A stretch of 35,426 nt of DNA from Chloroflexota bacterium (GTDB lineage Bacteria; Chloroflexota; Anaerolineae; Anaerolineales; UBA11858): the NCBI GenBank assembly GCA_018263575.1, contig JAANWX010000080.1, positions 1-35,426 on the forward strand. Reading direction: 5' to 3'. Both the position numbers and the translations under genes were made by a program. The notes beneath the pieces are model-generated. The model ran no database searches. It saw only the letters and a list, made by a program, of their open reading frames with translations, and was not told the origin of the DNA. Of this stretch, positions 1 through 7,740 are shown in pieces. Position 1 is the first letter of the stretch, and the number at the start of each line of letters is the position of its first letter.

Positions 1-1
1 T

Positions 2-313
2 CCGATCTTACTTTTTGCTAAACCGCTACATCCCTATACTCAGGGTTTGATAGCTTCCATCCCTGTCTTGGGACAAGAGAAAGATGAGCTTGATGTAATC
101 CCTGGCTCTGTTCCCAATCTGATTGACCTTCCATCAGGTTGCCAATTTGCCCCCCGGTGCCGTTCCCGAATAGAGCACCAATTATCTATTTGCACCGAAA
201 TTGAACCTGAGTTAATTAACAACTTACCAAATCATGCCGTGAGGTGTTGGCTTTATCAGAACCACGACGAACACCTGGCTCCTTTGCAAGCCGTAGACAC
301 AGGAATCGAGTAA
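2..313 (+). CDS. Dipeptide/oligopeptide ABC transporter ATPase, C-terminal end (DppD/OppD-like, partial)
   Basis: Only the last ~103 codons are in the window; the gene enters from the left edge with an open frame from base 2. The visible part begins with the motif KPLHPYTQGLIASIP, which is the start of the oligopeptide-transporter C-terminal region found after the ABC domain of DppD/OppD and DppF/OppF proteins. It is followed by the family's Cys-containing segment (GCQFAPRC, then ICTEIEP and RCWL). The protein would be a cytoplasmic ATPase energising peptide (or nickel/oligosaccharide) uptake. A DppF-like partner starts 20 bases after its stop, so the two most likely form the usual ATPase heterodimer. 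An internal TTG at 47 could be mistaken for a start but is well inside the domain. Confidence 0.9.
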   Translation, partial: PILLFAKPLHPYTQGLIASIPVLGQEKDELDVIPGSVPNLIDLPSGCQFAPRCRSRIEHQLSICTEIEPELINNLPNHAVRCWLYQNHDEHLAPLQAVDTGIE

Positions 314-333
314 TTATCTAGGAGAAACGACGA

Positions 334-1320
334 ATGAGTGAACAAACAAATAGCAAACGAGAACTTATCCAGGTAAAGAACTTGAAAAAGCACTTCCCTG
401 TGCGCGGGGGATTGTTGCAACGCGTGGAGGCATGGGTTCAAGCGGTAGATGGAGTCAGTTTTTCGATTTATGAGGGTGAAACCCTGGGACTAGTAGGTGA
501 ATCGGGGTGTGGCAAAACTACGGTTGGGCGCACTATGCTCCGCTTGCTGGAACCCACTGCAGGCTCGGTATACTTTGGTGATGTCGATGTATTAAGCCTC
601 AAAGGTCGTAAATTGAAAAATATGCGTCGGGATATGCAAATAATTTTTCAAGACCCTTTTTCATCACTAGACCCGCGTATGCCCGTAGGTGAATCTATTG
701 CTGAAGGGCTGAAAATCCATAAAGTTGGTTCTTCCCGCGAACGATTTGAATCTACAATAGAAACCCTCCGAAAAGTAGGCATGGAGGATTATCACTACCG
801 GCGGTATCCCCATGAGTTCTCCGGTGGACAGCGCCAGCGGATCGGTATTGCTCGCGCCCTGGCCTTGCAACCCAGTTTCATTGTGGCGGATGAACCTGTA
901 TCTGCTTTGGATGTCTCGATTCAATCGCAAGTGTTGAATATCATGAGAGATCTACAAAGAGAGTTTGGTCTGACTTATTTATTCATTGCCCATGACCTAA
1001 GTGTAGTGGAGCATATCTCAGACCGGGTGGCGGTTATGTACCTGGGCAAGATCGTAGAGATAACGCAAAAGAGTAAACTCTATCGTAACCCCTTGCACCC
1101 TTACACTCAAGCACTAATGTCAGCTATACCTATTCCTGACCCTACCTTGGAGCGTGAGCGTATTATTCTCGAGGGCAATGTGCCCAGCCCACTGAATCCT
1201 CCCAGTGGTTGTCGTTTCCACCCTCGCTGTCCTGTAGCGCTGGATCATTGTGCTCATAAAGAGCCAATGGCTAAAGAAGTTAACCCTGATCATTGGGTCG
1301 CTTGCTGGTTGCAAGAGTAG
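334..1320 (+). CDS. Dipeptide/oligopeptide ABC transporter ATPase (DppF/OppF-like)
   Basis: A 328-residue cytoplasmic ABC ATPase, the normal length for DppF/OppF. Visible motifs are Walker [10 protein letters not shown] (about 55-63), the Q-loop [13 protein letters not shown] (103-115), signature SGGQRQR (163-169), Walker [13 protein letters not shown] (182-193) and the switch His in FIAHDLS. The C-terminal peptide-transporter region follows ([12 protein letters not shown], then [12 protein letters not shown] and ACWL), including the Cys residues typical of this subfamily. The ATG is preceded by a good Shine-Dalgarno (AGGAG). It follows the partial DppD-like gene by 20 bases and precedes a damaged DppC-like gene, so it belonged to a peptide-uptake operon. 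The substrate cannot be read from the ATPase; dipeptide, oligopeptide or oligosaccharide importers all use this subfamily. Confidence 0.93.
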   Translation: MSEQTNSKRELIQVKNLKKHFPVRGGLLQRVEAWVQAVDGVSFSIYEGETLGLVGESGCGKTTVGRTMLRLLEPTAGSVYFGDVDVLSLKGRKLKNMRRDMQIIFQDPFSSLDPRMPVGESIAEGLKIHKVGSSRERFESTIETLRKVGMEDYHYRRYPHEFSGGQRQRIGIARALALQPSFIVADEPVSALDVSIQSQVLNIMRDLQREFGLTYLFIAHDLSVVEHISDRVAVMYLGKIVEITQKSKLYRNPLHPYTQALMSAIPIPDPTLERERIILEGNVPSPLNPPSGCRFHPRCPVALDHCAHKEPMAKEVNPDHWVACWLQE

Positions 1321-1348
1321 AAAGTGTGTGCGTATTTATGATTAGACT

Positions 1349-2328
1349 TTGACTAATTTATTGCCCAAAAAAACTAAAACGCTATCTTTTGGAAAAAAGC
1401 AGGGTATCTCAGCAACTAAGAGTGAAAGGCGGGACTTATTTTGGTTGTTGCTTTCTTATTAATTGGAATCTTTGCACCTGTGTTTGCTCCTCCTGTTGAT
1501 CCTGATGACCCCTATGATATGCCGCGAGATGTCTATCGAGCTGAACCTCAAAAGCCTACGTGGCTTGCGGATGATGAGGAGAATCTTTCTCAAGGTGATG
1601 AAGGATAGCCTTGGTTAGGCACAACAGAAGGACAATATGATGTTTATTATGGTCTTGTTTGGGGAACTCGGACTGCTTTCAAGGCTGGGTTGATAGTAAC
1701 CTTTGCCACCTTATTTCAGGGATTACTCGCAGGTACCGTAGCGGGGTATTACGGGGGCATTTTAGATGAAGTGATAATGCGAGTTGTTGAAGTCTTCATG
1801 GCTTTTCCTTATTTGCTTGCTGCATTGACTGTAGCAACAGTTTTACAGCCGAAGTTAGGTAAGGGCCTCTGGACACCTATGGTAGCATTGATTGTCTTTG
1901 GATGGACAGGGTATGCCCGGTTGATTCGAGGAGATATCCTTTCTGTTAATAAAAGGGAATATGTTCTAGCAGCACGCGTGGCTGGTACAGATGATTTTTG
2001 TATTATTATTAAGAATATCTTGCCAAATGCGATTTTCCCCACCCTGGTAGTCGCTTCCATGGATATTGGCTCTTATGTATTGAGTTTCGCAGCTTTGAGT
2101 TTTCTGGGTGTAGGTGTACAAAAAGGGTATTCAGATTGGGGGCAGATTGTTAATTTTGCTCGAAATCGGATACCCGTTCTGGATCAATATTGGTTTATTA
2201 TCGTTTTTCCTGGATTGGCGATTACTCTTTATGTTTTGGGTTGGAATTTGTTGGGCGATGCTGTCCGAGATATCATGGATCCTCGTTTGAGGAAGCCACG
2301 CTATTTGAAAGCACGCACATTGCATTAA
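1349..2328 (+). pseudogene. Broken DppC/OppC-like ABC permease (frameshift plus in-frame TAG)
   Basis: The C-terminal ~212 residues from 1690 to 2328 read as a DppC-type inner-membrane permease with the EAA-type loop (VLAARVAGTDD ... ILPNAIFP) and the usual ending DAVRDIMDPRLR. The same frame is homologous further upstream (LVVAFLLIGIFAPVFAPP from 1441, PWLGTTEGQYD from 1609), but a TAG at 1606-1608 interrupts it between GDEG and PWLG. The N terminus (LLPKKTK ... SERRDLFWLL, 1361-1450) is in another frame that ends at a TAA at 1460-1462, so one base appears to be missing near 1442-1452. A TTG at 1349 or 1361 could have been the start; no ATG is available. The gene follows the DppF-like ATPase directly. 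Two lesions make decay likelier than one sequencing error, but a consensus error in a metagenome assembly is possible. Confidence 0.8.
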
Positions 2329-2337
2329 TATCTAAAG

Positions 2338-2380
2338 AAAGGAAGCGGACTCTCGTAAAACTACGGGACGCTTCCTTTTA
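2338..2380. terminator. Intrinsic terminator between convergent transporter genes
   Basis: GGAAGCG (2341-2347) pairs with CGCTTCC (2369-2375). An inner stem TCTCGTA/TACGGGA lies around an AAAC loop, with T-rich sequence after the right arm and an A-rich run before the left arm. It lies after the permease pseudogene and before the stop of the convergent permease, so it could stop transcription from both sides. Confidence 0.8.
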
Positions 2381-2509
2381 AATTTTAGAAGCGGCTTCTT
2401 GTTTTACGCTATTTGCTCTTGGATTCTATTTGGTTTCCAGGGGATTACACCGGGTAGCGAATCCGGATTTGCACAGTACTCGGTAAAAATCTATCTTTTA
2501 GATTAACTA

Positions 2510-3478
2510 TCAGTTTACTATTTCTTTTTCTCGTAAGCGGGGATTAAAGATTTTATCTGATGATCGGCCTACAAGATAAAATGCGCTGCAGAAAAGCATA
2601 ATGGACATGGCGGGGGGAATGAGGGAGCTCCATTGACCACCATAATTAAACCAGCGGAAGGTTCTGTGCCCGACCCAGATCATAGACCCCCAGGTCATGT
2701 AATCGTGTGTTCGGCTGAAAAATGACAGCAATGATTCTGTAAGTACTGCACCTACTACCGTCATGACGGCATGGACTATAGCTAAAGGAATCAGTCCTGG
2801 TAGGATGTGATTGAAGAAAATATGGAAGTCGCTTCCGCCAGCTATTCGTGCGGCTTCAATATAAACCTTGGATTTCATTGCCAGGGTTTGGGCTTTAACC
2901 ACAATGGATTGACTTCCAAGGCCCATCAGAATGCCGAAAATAATCGAAATACTCCACCAACTTAAACGGACTAATGTTCCCAAGAGCAATAAGACGATCA
3001 AAGCTGGTAGCAGGATAAAAACGTCCGAGATCCCCATTAGAATTACATCAGCAATGCCGCCGGAAAAGCCTGCCACACCCCCCACAAGCGTTGAGATAAG
3101 GACAGCAGTAATTGCTGAAGTGATACCGACGCTGAATGACATCCGTGCTCCGTACATTAATTGGCTAAGGATGTCATGCCCCATGCCATCAGTCCCCAAT
3201 GGGTGTTTTAAGGAGGGCAGCGTCGGATGCATCTTAAGAACCTGATCAAATCCAATGTAGGGATCGTAGATAGAAGGTCTCCAAATAGTATTCATTAACA
3301 CTGGATGAATGACGAGCATCAGCAAGAAAAAGAAAATTAATCCAAGCCCAATCATTCCTGTCGGATGAGCCCGGAATCTCATCCAATTTTTATTTAATTG
3401 GGTAAGTCGGGCTTTATTAAGATTTAAGAAGAGAGACCAAGAACTAGAACTAACTTCATTTTTAGGGTTTGGGGTCAT
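2510..3478 (-). CDS. ABC transporter permease, DppC/OppC-like
   Basis: A 322-residue integral membrane protein of the peptide-transporter permease family, the second permease of the pair. An N-terminal membrane helix (about 42-62) is followed by the family motif KHPLGTDGMGHDILSQLMYG (about 90-110) and a membrane domain. The EAA loop contacting the ATPase (YIEAARIAGGSDF ... HILPGLIPLA) is present, as is the C-terminal DKIFNPRLREKE. It starts three bases after the stop of the DppB-like gene and must be co-transcribed with it. No ATPase or solute-binding protein lies next to it on this strand; the + strand ATPases are convergent. Peptide, nickel or oligosaccharide substrates are all possible. 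Confidence 0.9.
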   Translation of the reverse strand: MTPNPKNEVSSSSWSLFLNLNKARLTQLNKNWMRFRAHPTGMIGLGLIFFFLLMLVIHPVLMNTIWRPSIYDPYIGFDQVLKMHPTLPSLKHPLGTDGMGHDILSQLMYGARMSFSVGITSAITAVLISTLVGGVAGFSGGIADVILMGISDVFILLPALIVLLLLGTLVRLSWWSISIIFGILMGLGSQSIVVKAQTLAMKSKVYIEAARIAGGSDFHIFFNHILPGLIPLAIVHAVMTVVGAVLTESLLSFFSRTHDYMTWGSMIWVGHRTFRWFNYGGQWSSLIPPAMSIMLFCSAFYLVGRSSDKIFNPRLREKEIVN

Positions 3479-3481
3479 ACA

Positions 3482-4633
3482 TCATTTCCTTTCTGCATAC
3501 CTTAAACGGGGGTCTAAAAATAAATACAAGATATCCAGGAAAATATGTCCCAAAAGGGTGAGAGCTCCCACAAGGGACAGGATCCCCATAATGAGGGGAA
3601 TGTCCTGATATTCAATCGCTTGGAAGACAACGGTGCCCATTGCCCGCCAGTTGAAAATAATTTCAATTGCTAAACTTCCTGTTAAAACAAAAGGGAGATT
3701 CAATAATAACCTGGTAAGGACTGGTAAAAAAGCATTCCGGGCAACATGCTTATCCCTGATTACACGAGGGGGAAGACCCTTCGCTTTTGCCATCAAAACA
3801 TATTCCTCTGTGAGGGTTTCCAGCATGGTTGTCCGCATTAATAACATTGTTTCTCCAAATGACATTAAAACAACTGTGCTTAAGGGTAAGGCAAGATGAT
3901 AGAGAATATCCAGCGCTAATTTCCCGTGGCCGATCTTATTCCACCAAATCCAGATCCCAGACCCTATAAGGGATAAACCAGCGAGTCGGCTTCCCCATTT
4001 TATAAGAGTGTTGCCAAAACCACGGGTGATCAGAAAGATACCCCACATGATAATTACTGAGAACAGGGCGGTAATTACCACCCAGCTAAGTACCCAACTA
4101 ACACTAACAGGAGCATCGAACCAAATAGTATGATCCACCAATCGTCGATAGGGAAACCAATGGAGATAACGACCGAAAACATTCAGGATCACAAAGCCCA
4201 AAAAAGGTGCAAAGGAAGTGTAACTGGCCACACCTCCAAGCGTGAGGGAAAATTCGAGCCATCCTCCCCGATTCCAGGCGATGATTTTCCCGAGACTTAT
4301 TCCCAGAAAGTATGCTAGAATAGCGGCGCTTAGAAAGAGGAGTAATGTTCTGGGAGCAGTTGCAAAAATGATTTCATGAACTGGTGTAGGCCAGGCCAGA
4401 AAGGATTTTCCCAGATCTAGATGAAAAAAATTATTTAACCAAATAAGATATTGCTGCCACCCGGGATGGTCTAACCCAAGCGTTGATTGTGCCAGCCTCT
4501 GTTCTAAAGGAGAGAGCACCAGAAATGCTGTGAAGTCATAAGGCAGAATCTGAATTAATCCAAAAAGAATACTTTGGAAGGTGATCAGGGTTATTAGTCC
4601 GCGGAACAGACGCTTGATGATATATTTGGTCAT
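3482..4633 (-). CDS. ABC transporter permease, DppB/OppB-like
   Basis: A 383-residue inner-membrane permease, the first of the DppB-DppC pair. It begins with the classic N-terminal helix (MTKYIIKRLFRGLITLITFQ) and has a long periplasmic segment containing LGLDHPGWQQYLIWL. The EAA-type loop (YVLMAKAKGLPPRVI ... RNAFLPVLTRL) and the ending LDILYLFLDPRLRYAERK are typical. It is somewhat longer than the usual ~310-340 residues because of an extra segment around 190-245 containing additional hydrophobic stretches. The stop lies three bases from the start of the DppC-like gene. Upstream, within 190 bases, is an IS630 insertion, so any solute-binding-protein gene that preceded it has been separated from it or lies elsewhere. 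Confidence 0.9.
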   Translation of the reverse strand: MTKYIIKRLFRGLITLITFQSILFGLIQILPYDFTAFLVLSPLEQRLAQSTLGLDHPGWQQYLIWLNNFFHLDLGKSFLAWPTPVHEIIFATAPRTLLLFLSAAILAYFLGISLGKIIAWNRGGWLEFSLTLGGVASYTSFAPFLGFVILNVFGRYLHWFPYRRLVDHTIWFDAPVSVSWVLSWVVITALFSVIIMWGIFLITRGFGNTLIKWGSRLAGLSLIGSGIWIWWNKIGHGKLALDILYHLALPLSTVVLMSFGETMLLMRTTMLETLTEEYVLMAKAKGLPPRVIRDKHVARNAFLPVLTRLLLNLPFVLTGSLAIEIIFNWRAMGTVVFQAIEYQDIPLIMGILSLVGALTLLGHIFLDILYLFLDPRLRYAERK

Positions 4634-4748
4634 AATAATTTCTCATTTATCGCGTTTTTTCAACCCCATAAGAACGCGTTCAGGCCATTAATTGATGAAC
4701 TATATATGTTGCTAGTACATGGCGGCAAAAATTCATTATTTGTGCTCA

Positions 4749-4787
4749 AGGTGCGTTGCACTCCTGTGTTTGGAGTGCATTGCACCT
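4749..4787. repeat. Dispersed hairpin, GTGCRTTGCAC type
   Basis: A 16-base arm AGGTGCGTTGCACTCC (4749-4764) and its inverted partner GGAGTGCATTGCACCT (4772-4787) surround a 7-base loop; 14 of 16 positions pair. There is no T-run after it, so it is a poor terminator. A similar hairpin lies at 28869-28906 before mtnA, so this appears to be a small dispersed palindrome family. Confidence 0.7.
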
Positions 4788-4822
4788 GGGAACCCCCAAA
4801 GGATTTCCGCTGAGTCGTACTA

Positions 4823-4848
4823 GTAGGTTGTCAAGAGTGAAATGATGG
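4823..4848 (+). repeat. Left terminal inverted repeat of the IS630 element
   Basis: GTAGGTTGTCAAG at the outer end matches the reverse complement of the right end exactly; the inner half matches with mismatches and ends TGATGG in both. TA target duplication is immediately outside. Confidence 0.85.
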
Positions 4849-5466
4849 ATAAAGTCTTTTCAATTTTATGCGAGCATCTTCTGTCGTGAATTGCCAGTCA
4901 ACGACTTTGGCTTTATTATTACGGTCATCATTCCAAGCCGTGATTTCCTTAATCAGAAATACTTTGTTATCTATACGACGATTGAGACATTGACTACTCA
5001 GAACACTTAGTTCTATTTCAGCTATATTAAGCCAACTACCATGCTTCGGCGTATAGTGAAATTTTAGCCGTTGCAAAATACGGTGAGCTTCTTCTGGTGG
5101 AAAGGCTTTGTAAAGAGATGCTGGGGTATGAGTATTAAGATTATCTTGGACAACACGAATGATTTCTACGTTTGGATATTTTTCATCAACTAGATATTTC
5201 ATGCAGTGAGCATAATCAATCATCGTACGTTGATCTGTCACTTTTACATGCCTCCATCCAGCTAAAGGCTCACAAAACATGAAAATATTAGCACTTCCAA
5301 GTCTCTCGTATTCATAATCATAACGTTGTAGTTGCCCAGGTTTCATTGGCAAAGCGGTTCGTAATGAACGGATTAGTTGCTTGGTAGCCTCGTCAAAACA
5401 AACAATTGGGCGCATTGGGTCATATGGTTCATGGTACAAATCGAGTATATCTTCCATCGCACACAC
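4831..5466 (-). CDS. IS630 transposase, catalytic DDE part (ORF B)
   Basis: This carries the DDE endonuclease domain of an IS630/Tc1-type transposase. Visible acidic motifs are VCFDEAT (first Asp), VQDNLNTH (second Asp) and, further on, SWLNIAEIELS (final Glu), followed by the QCLNRRI stretch usual for IS630. The GTG at 5466 is not a convincing start. The homologous frame continues upstream through KPWLSEQWVIPPKANAHF to about 5525, where it meets the first ORF at a run of nine A. The natural product is therefore most likely a -1 frameshift fusion of about 375 residues from 5963 to 4831. The stop lies inside the left inverted repeat. Confidence 0.88.
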   Translation of the reverse strand: MCAMEDILDLYHEPYDPMRPIVCFDEATKQLIRSLRTALPMKPGQLQRYDYEYERLGSANIFMFCEPLAGWRHVKVTDQRTMIDYAHCMKYLVDEKYPNVEIIRVVQDNLNTHTPASLYKAFPPEEAHRILQRLKFHYTPKHGSWLNIAEIELSVLSSQCLNRRIDNKVFLIKEITAWNDDRNNKAKVVDWQFTTEDARIKLKRLYPSFHS

Positions 5467-5519
5467 GAAATGGGCATTTGCTTTAGGTGGGATGACCCAC
5501 TGTTCACTCAGCCATGGCT

Positions 5520-5963
5520 TTATCGTTTTTTTTTAAGCACTTGACGCACTGTTTCATGCGAAATCGATTCTATGTCAACTTGCTCCAGTTTTACCAATCT
5601 ATCGGCTAATAGACGTAAGCTCCAATCAGCATATCCTTTGGGCGGTTCTCCACATGATAATGCGATCAAATGTGCTTCTACCTTGCCATCAATTTTACGC
5701 TCATATTGGCGGCTACTTGGTTTACGGTTGATAGCTTTCGCTAAATCTCCTTCAAAGTATTTCTTTCTAATACGCTCTACTGTAGCTCGACCTACATTCA
5801 GCGCTTCGCTTATGTCTTTATCAATCCATCCTTCATCTGCTTTTAGCAAAATGCGCGCACGGGTCAATTTGCGAGCTTTTTCTGTACCCGATGAAACTAA
5901 ATTTATGAGATGGTCTCGTTCTTTTTCGGATAAATTAACTTCATACATCTTTTTTCTAGGCAT
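5520..5963 (-). CDS. IS630 transposase, N-terminal helix-turn-helix part (ORF A)
   Basis: A 147-residue protein with the DNA-binding half of an IS630 transposase. It starts MPRKKMYEVNLSEKERDHL and contains an HTH segment (DEGWIDKDISEALNVGRATV, about 50-68) and a winged-helix part ending SHETVRQVLKKKR. The last Lys codons lie on a run of nine A (5526-5534 on the + strand as T), directly before the stop. A -1 slip there continues into TIKPWLSEQW and the catalytic ORF. The HTH part may also be made alone and could act as a regulator of transposition; that is inference. Confidence 0.88.
   Translation of the reverse strand: MPRKKMYEVNLSEKERDHLINLVSSGTEKARKLTRARILLKADEGWIDKDISEALNVGRATVERIRKKYFEGDLAKAINRKPSSRQYERKIDGKVEAHLIALSCGEPPKGYADWSLRLLADRLVKLEQVDIESISHETVRQVLKKKR
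5526..5534 (-). promoter_or_regulatory. Probable -1 programmed frameshift site (A9) in the transposase
   Basis: On the coding strand, nine consecutive A occur after CTT, immediately before the zero-frame stop. Slipping back one base joins VLKKK to TIKPWLSEQW and restores a full-length IS630 transposase. Frameshifting of this type is known for some IS630 elements; here it is inferred from the reading frames. Confidence 0.7.
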
Positions 5964-6014
5964 CTTTCTCCTCCGTTAGCTAAATTTAGAGAATGATACC
6001 TCCGAATGTGTTTT

Positions 6015-6040
6015 CCATCAACTCATCCTTGACAACCTAC
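6015..6040 (-). repeat. Right terminal inverted repeat of the IS630 element
   Basis: CTTGACAACCTAC at the outer end is the exact inverse of the left terminal repeat, and the TA duplication follows at 6041-6042. Confidence 0.85.
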
Positions 6041-6150
6041 TAGCTTGATGCTTCACAAGTTTTTTGTCTCTGTATTGTATCATGTATAAACTTCTTCCTG
6101 TAAATCTTCAAAAACTGATAAATAAGGTAATGCATACTCTTTCCCTGATT

Positions 6151-6293
6151 GTAACTACTCAGGTGTCATTTCGAACGGAGTGAGAAATCTTTCGCTCATA
6201 GAGGCGAATCGCTGGTCGAAACAAAGATTTCTCCTCGTTATTCGGCGAAAACCACGCCGAAACCTCGTCGAAATGACATGGGTGAGTAGTTAC
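6151..6293. mobile_element. 143-bp MITE-like element with 8-bp target duplication
   Basis: The ends are perfect inverted repeats (GTAACTACTCA / TGAGTAGTTAC). After a 2-4 base interruption they are followed by a second perfect block (TGTCATTTCGA / TCGAAATGACA). Internally, AGAAATCTTT and AAAGATTTCT are also inverted. The element is flanked by direct repeats CCCTGATT at 6143-6150 and 6294-6301. No coding capacity is visible. These are the hallmarks of a non-autonomous, transposase-mobilised miniature element. It is distinct from the neighbouring IS630, which duplicates TA only. Confidence 0.75.
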
Positions 6294-6386
6294 CCCTGAT
6301 TTTCGTATTAACTCGGTCAGCCAGGATAGGTTCCTGGCCCGGGTTCTTTCCTTTTCCAAGAAAAATATGATAGAATATATCTCAAT

Positions 6387-7445
6387 ATGACTACCTATCG
6401 AATTCTCATCGTTGACGATCATCGTGAAATCCGCTCCGCATACCGGGCGAATATTGAGCTATTGGACGCTGACCTGGAAGTTATTGATGTCCCTTCTGGT
6501 GAGGAGGCCATTCTCGAAATCTCTACTCGGCAAATAGACCTTCTGATTGCCGATGTGCGCCTTGCGGGGCTTTCAGGCCTTGAGTTGATCGATAAGATAA
6601 GGGATTATAACCCCGATATGAAGATCATTTTGGTTACTGGCTTAGTAGATGCCAATATTCGACGCCAGGTGGCCGACGCGAAAGCGGATGCTTTTTTCTT
6701 GAAACCAGTTGAAATGGCTGATCTGCTGGATGCTGTGGAGCGCAGCCTGGGGCTGCTAGGTGATGATGAACCTTCTCTTAGCGATACTTCTCATCTTGTA
6801 AAAAAAGCTTCCACTAAAAATGTTTCAGCTCGCTTAGTAGAATTACGCCAAGAGTTGGATGCTTTTTCGACAGTCTTGTTGAATGATCATGGCAAAGTCT
6901 TGGCAAGCGCTGGTGGGTTGCCAGATTCGCTAGAAGAATCTCAGGTTTTACCTACCTTGATGGCCACTTTTAGTGCTGTGAATAAAATTTCTCTCTTTTT
7001 GGGAAAAAAGCAGCCTGAGGATTTGTGGTATTTTTCAGGAACGAAATATGATCTTTTCTGGGCGCACGTAGGCTCATTACATGGCTTGTTGGTAATCGCT
7101 AATCCCATTCTTCAAGAGAAGGACTTGGCAGTCGTGATTAGCGCCGTTAAGCTTGCCGGGCGGGATCTCCTTGAGATTTTAAGCAAACTGGGAGTTACTT
7201 CAACGCGTGAAGAGGAACTTCCTGAAAAGCTTATTGTTGAGAGACTTGGTGCGAAAGATCTCACAGAAGAGGATAAGCACCAAATCGAGGAAATGCTACA
7301 CAGTGAGGAAGAAGTTGTTACTGATGAACTTAATGCCTATTGGGACACCGCCACGAGCGAAGAAGAAAATACTGGCCCCCAAAGTGCAGATGCTCTCACC
7401 TATGAGCAAGCTCGCCAATTGGGCCTGACCCCCGATGACGAATAA
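6387..7445 (+). CDS. Response regulator with non-DNA-binding C-terminal domain
   Basis: A 352-residue cytoplasmic protein. Residues 1-125 are a receiver domain: ILIVDDH with the acidic pair, phospho-acceptor Asp in LLIADVRL, Thr in ILVTGL and Lys in FFLKPVE. No HTH or enzymatic output domain follows. Residues ~145-275 (ARLVELRQELDAFSTVLL ... DLWYFSGTKYDLFWAHVG ... LLVIANP) resemble a Roadblock/LC7- or GAF-like alpha/beta sensing fold, but I cannot assign it firmly. The C-terminal ~80 residues are highly acidic (EEEVVTDELN, ATSEEENTG). No histidine kinase is adjacent. The nearest kinases are at 22-26 kb, which have their own receiver protein. A role in protein-protein signalling is inferred. 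Confidence 0.8.
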   Translation: MTTYRILIVDDHREIRSAYRANIELLDADLEVIDVPSGEEAILEISTRQIDLLIADVRLAGLSGLELIDKIRDYNPDMKIILVTGLVDANIRRQVADAKADAFFLKPVEMADLLDAVERSLGLLGDDEPSLSDTSHLVKKASTKNVSARLVELRQELDAFSTVLLNDHGKVLASAGGLPDSLEESQVLPTLMATFSAVNKISLFLGKKQPEDLWYFSGTKYDLFWAHVGSLHGLLVIANPILQEKDLAVVISAVKLAGRDLLEILSKLGVTSTREEELPEKLIVERLGAKDLTEEDKHQIEEMLHSEEEVVTDELNAYWDTATSEEENTGPQSADALTYEQARQLGLTPDDE

Positions 7446-7534
7446 ACGCTTCTGCGCTCCACCCTCCAATTTTCAACTTGCCACATCTCCATTGGTATGT
7501 TAGAATGCTGACCACTTGGCTGCCCAAGCTTCAC

Positions 7535-7605
7535 TGGGGAGTGGTGCAATGGTAGCACAGCGGCCTTTGGAGCCGTTGATCCTGGTTCGAGTCCGGGCTC
7601 CCCAG
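7535..7605 (+). tRNA. tRNA-Gln (anticodon UUG)
   Basis: A complete cloverleaf is visible. The acceptor TGGGGAG pairs with CTCCCCA; the D arm is GTGC...GCAC; the anticodon stem GCGGC/GCCGT encloses the loop CTTTGGA with anticodon TTG; the T arm CCTGG/CCGGG encloses TTCGAGT. The discriminator base is G and no CCA is encoded. Confidence 0.93.
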
Positions 7606-7678
7606 CCTGATTTCTAAATAAATTATGATGTTCGAGGAAGAACCTCCTGGTAGATGGCAATTAGATAATTTTCAAAAA

Positions 7679-7725
7679 AGCGAGCTAGTGTAACTGTTTC
7701 TAGTACACTATGCTCGCTGTTTTTA
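7679..7725 (+). terminator. Terminator-type hairpin just before glmU
   Basis: AGCGAGC (7679-7685) and TAGTGTA (7686-7692) pair with TACACTA (7704-7710) and GCTCGCT (7712-7718) with one bulged T; GTTTTT follows. It ends about 16 bases before the glmU start codon and only ~7 before its Shine-Dalgarno (TGGAG). It can end transcription of the tRNA; its position also fits attenuation of glmU. Confidence 0.8.
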
Positions 7726-7740
7726 TGTTATGGAGCATTT

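Larger units (their letters stand above)
4823..6040 (-). mobile_element. IS630-family insertion sequence, 1218 bp
   Basis: Terminal inverted repeats begin GTAGGTTGTCAAG at both ends (left 4823-4848, right 6015-6040), with several mismatches further in. The element is flanked by TA at 4821-4822 and 6041-6042, the dinucleotide duplicated by the IS630/Tc1/mariner superfamily. Inside are two overlapping-frame ORFs giving an HTH N-terminal part and a DDE catalytic part, joined by a -1 frameshift. The transposase stop codon lies within the left repeat. The element is complete enough to have been active. It sits between the DppB-like permease and the response-regulator gene. Confidence 0.9.

Noticed and set aside
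5464-5466. Independent GTG start for the catalytic transposase ORF
   Set aside because: Conserved transposase sequence continues upstream of it in the same frame to the A9 run, so a frameshift fusion explains the gene better.
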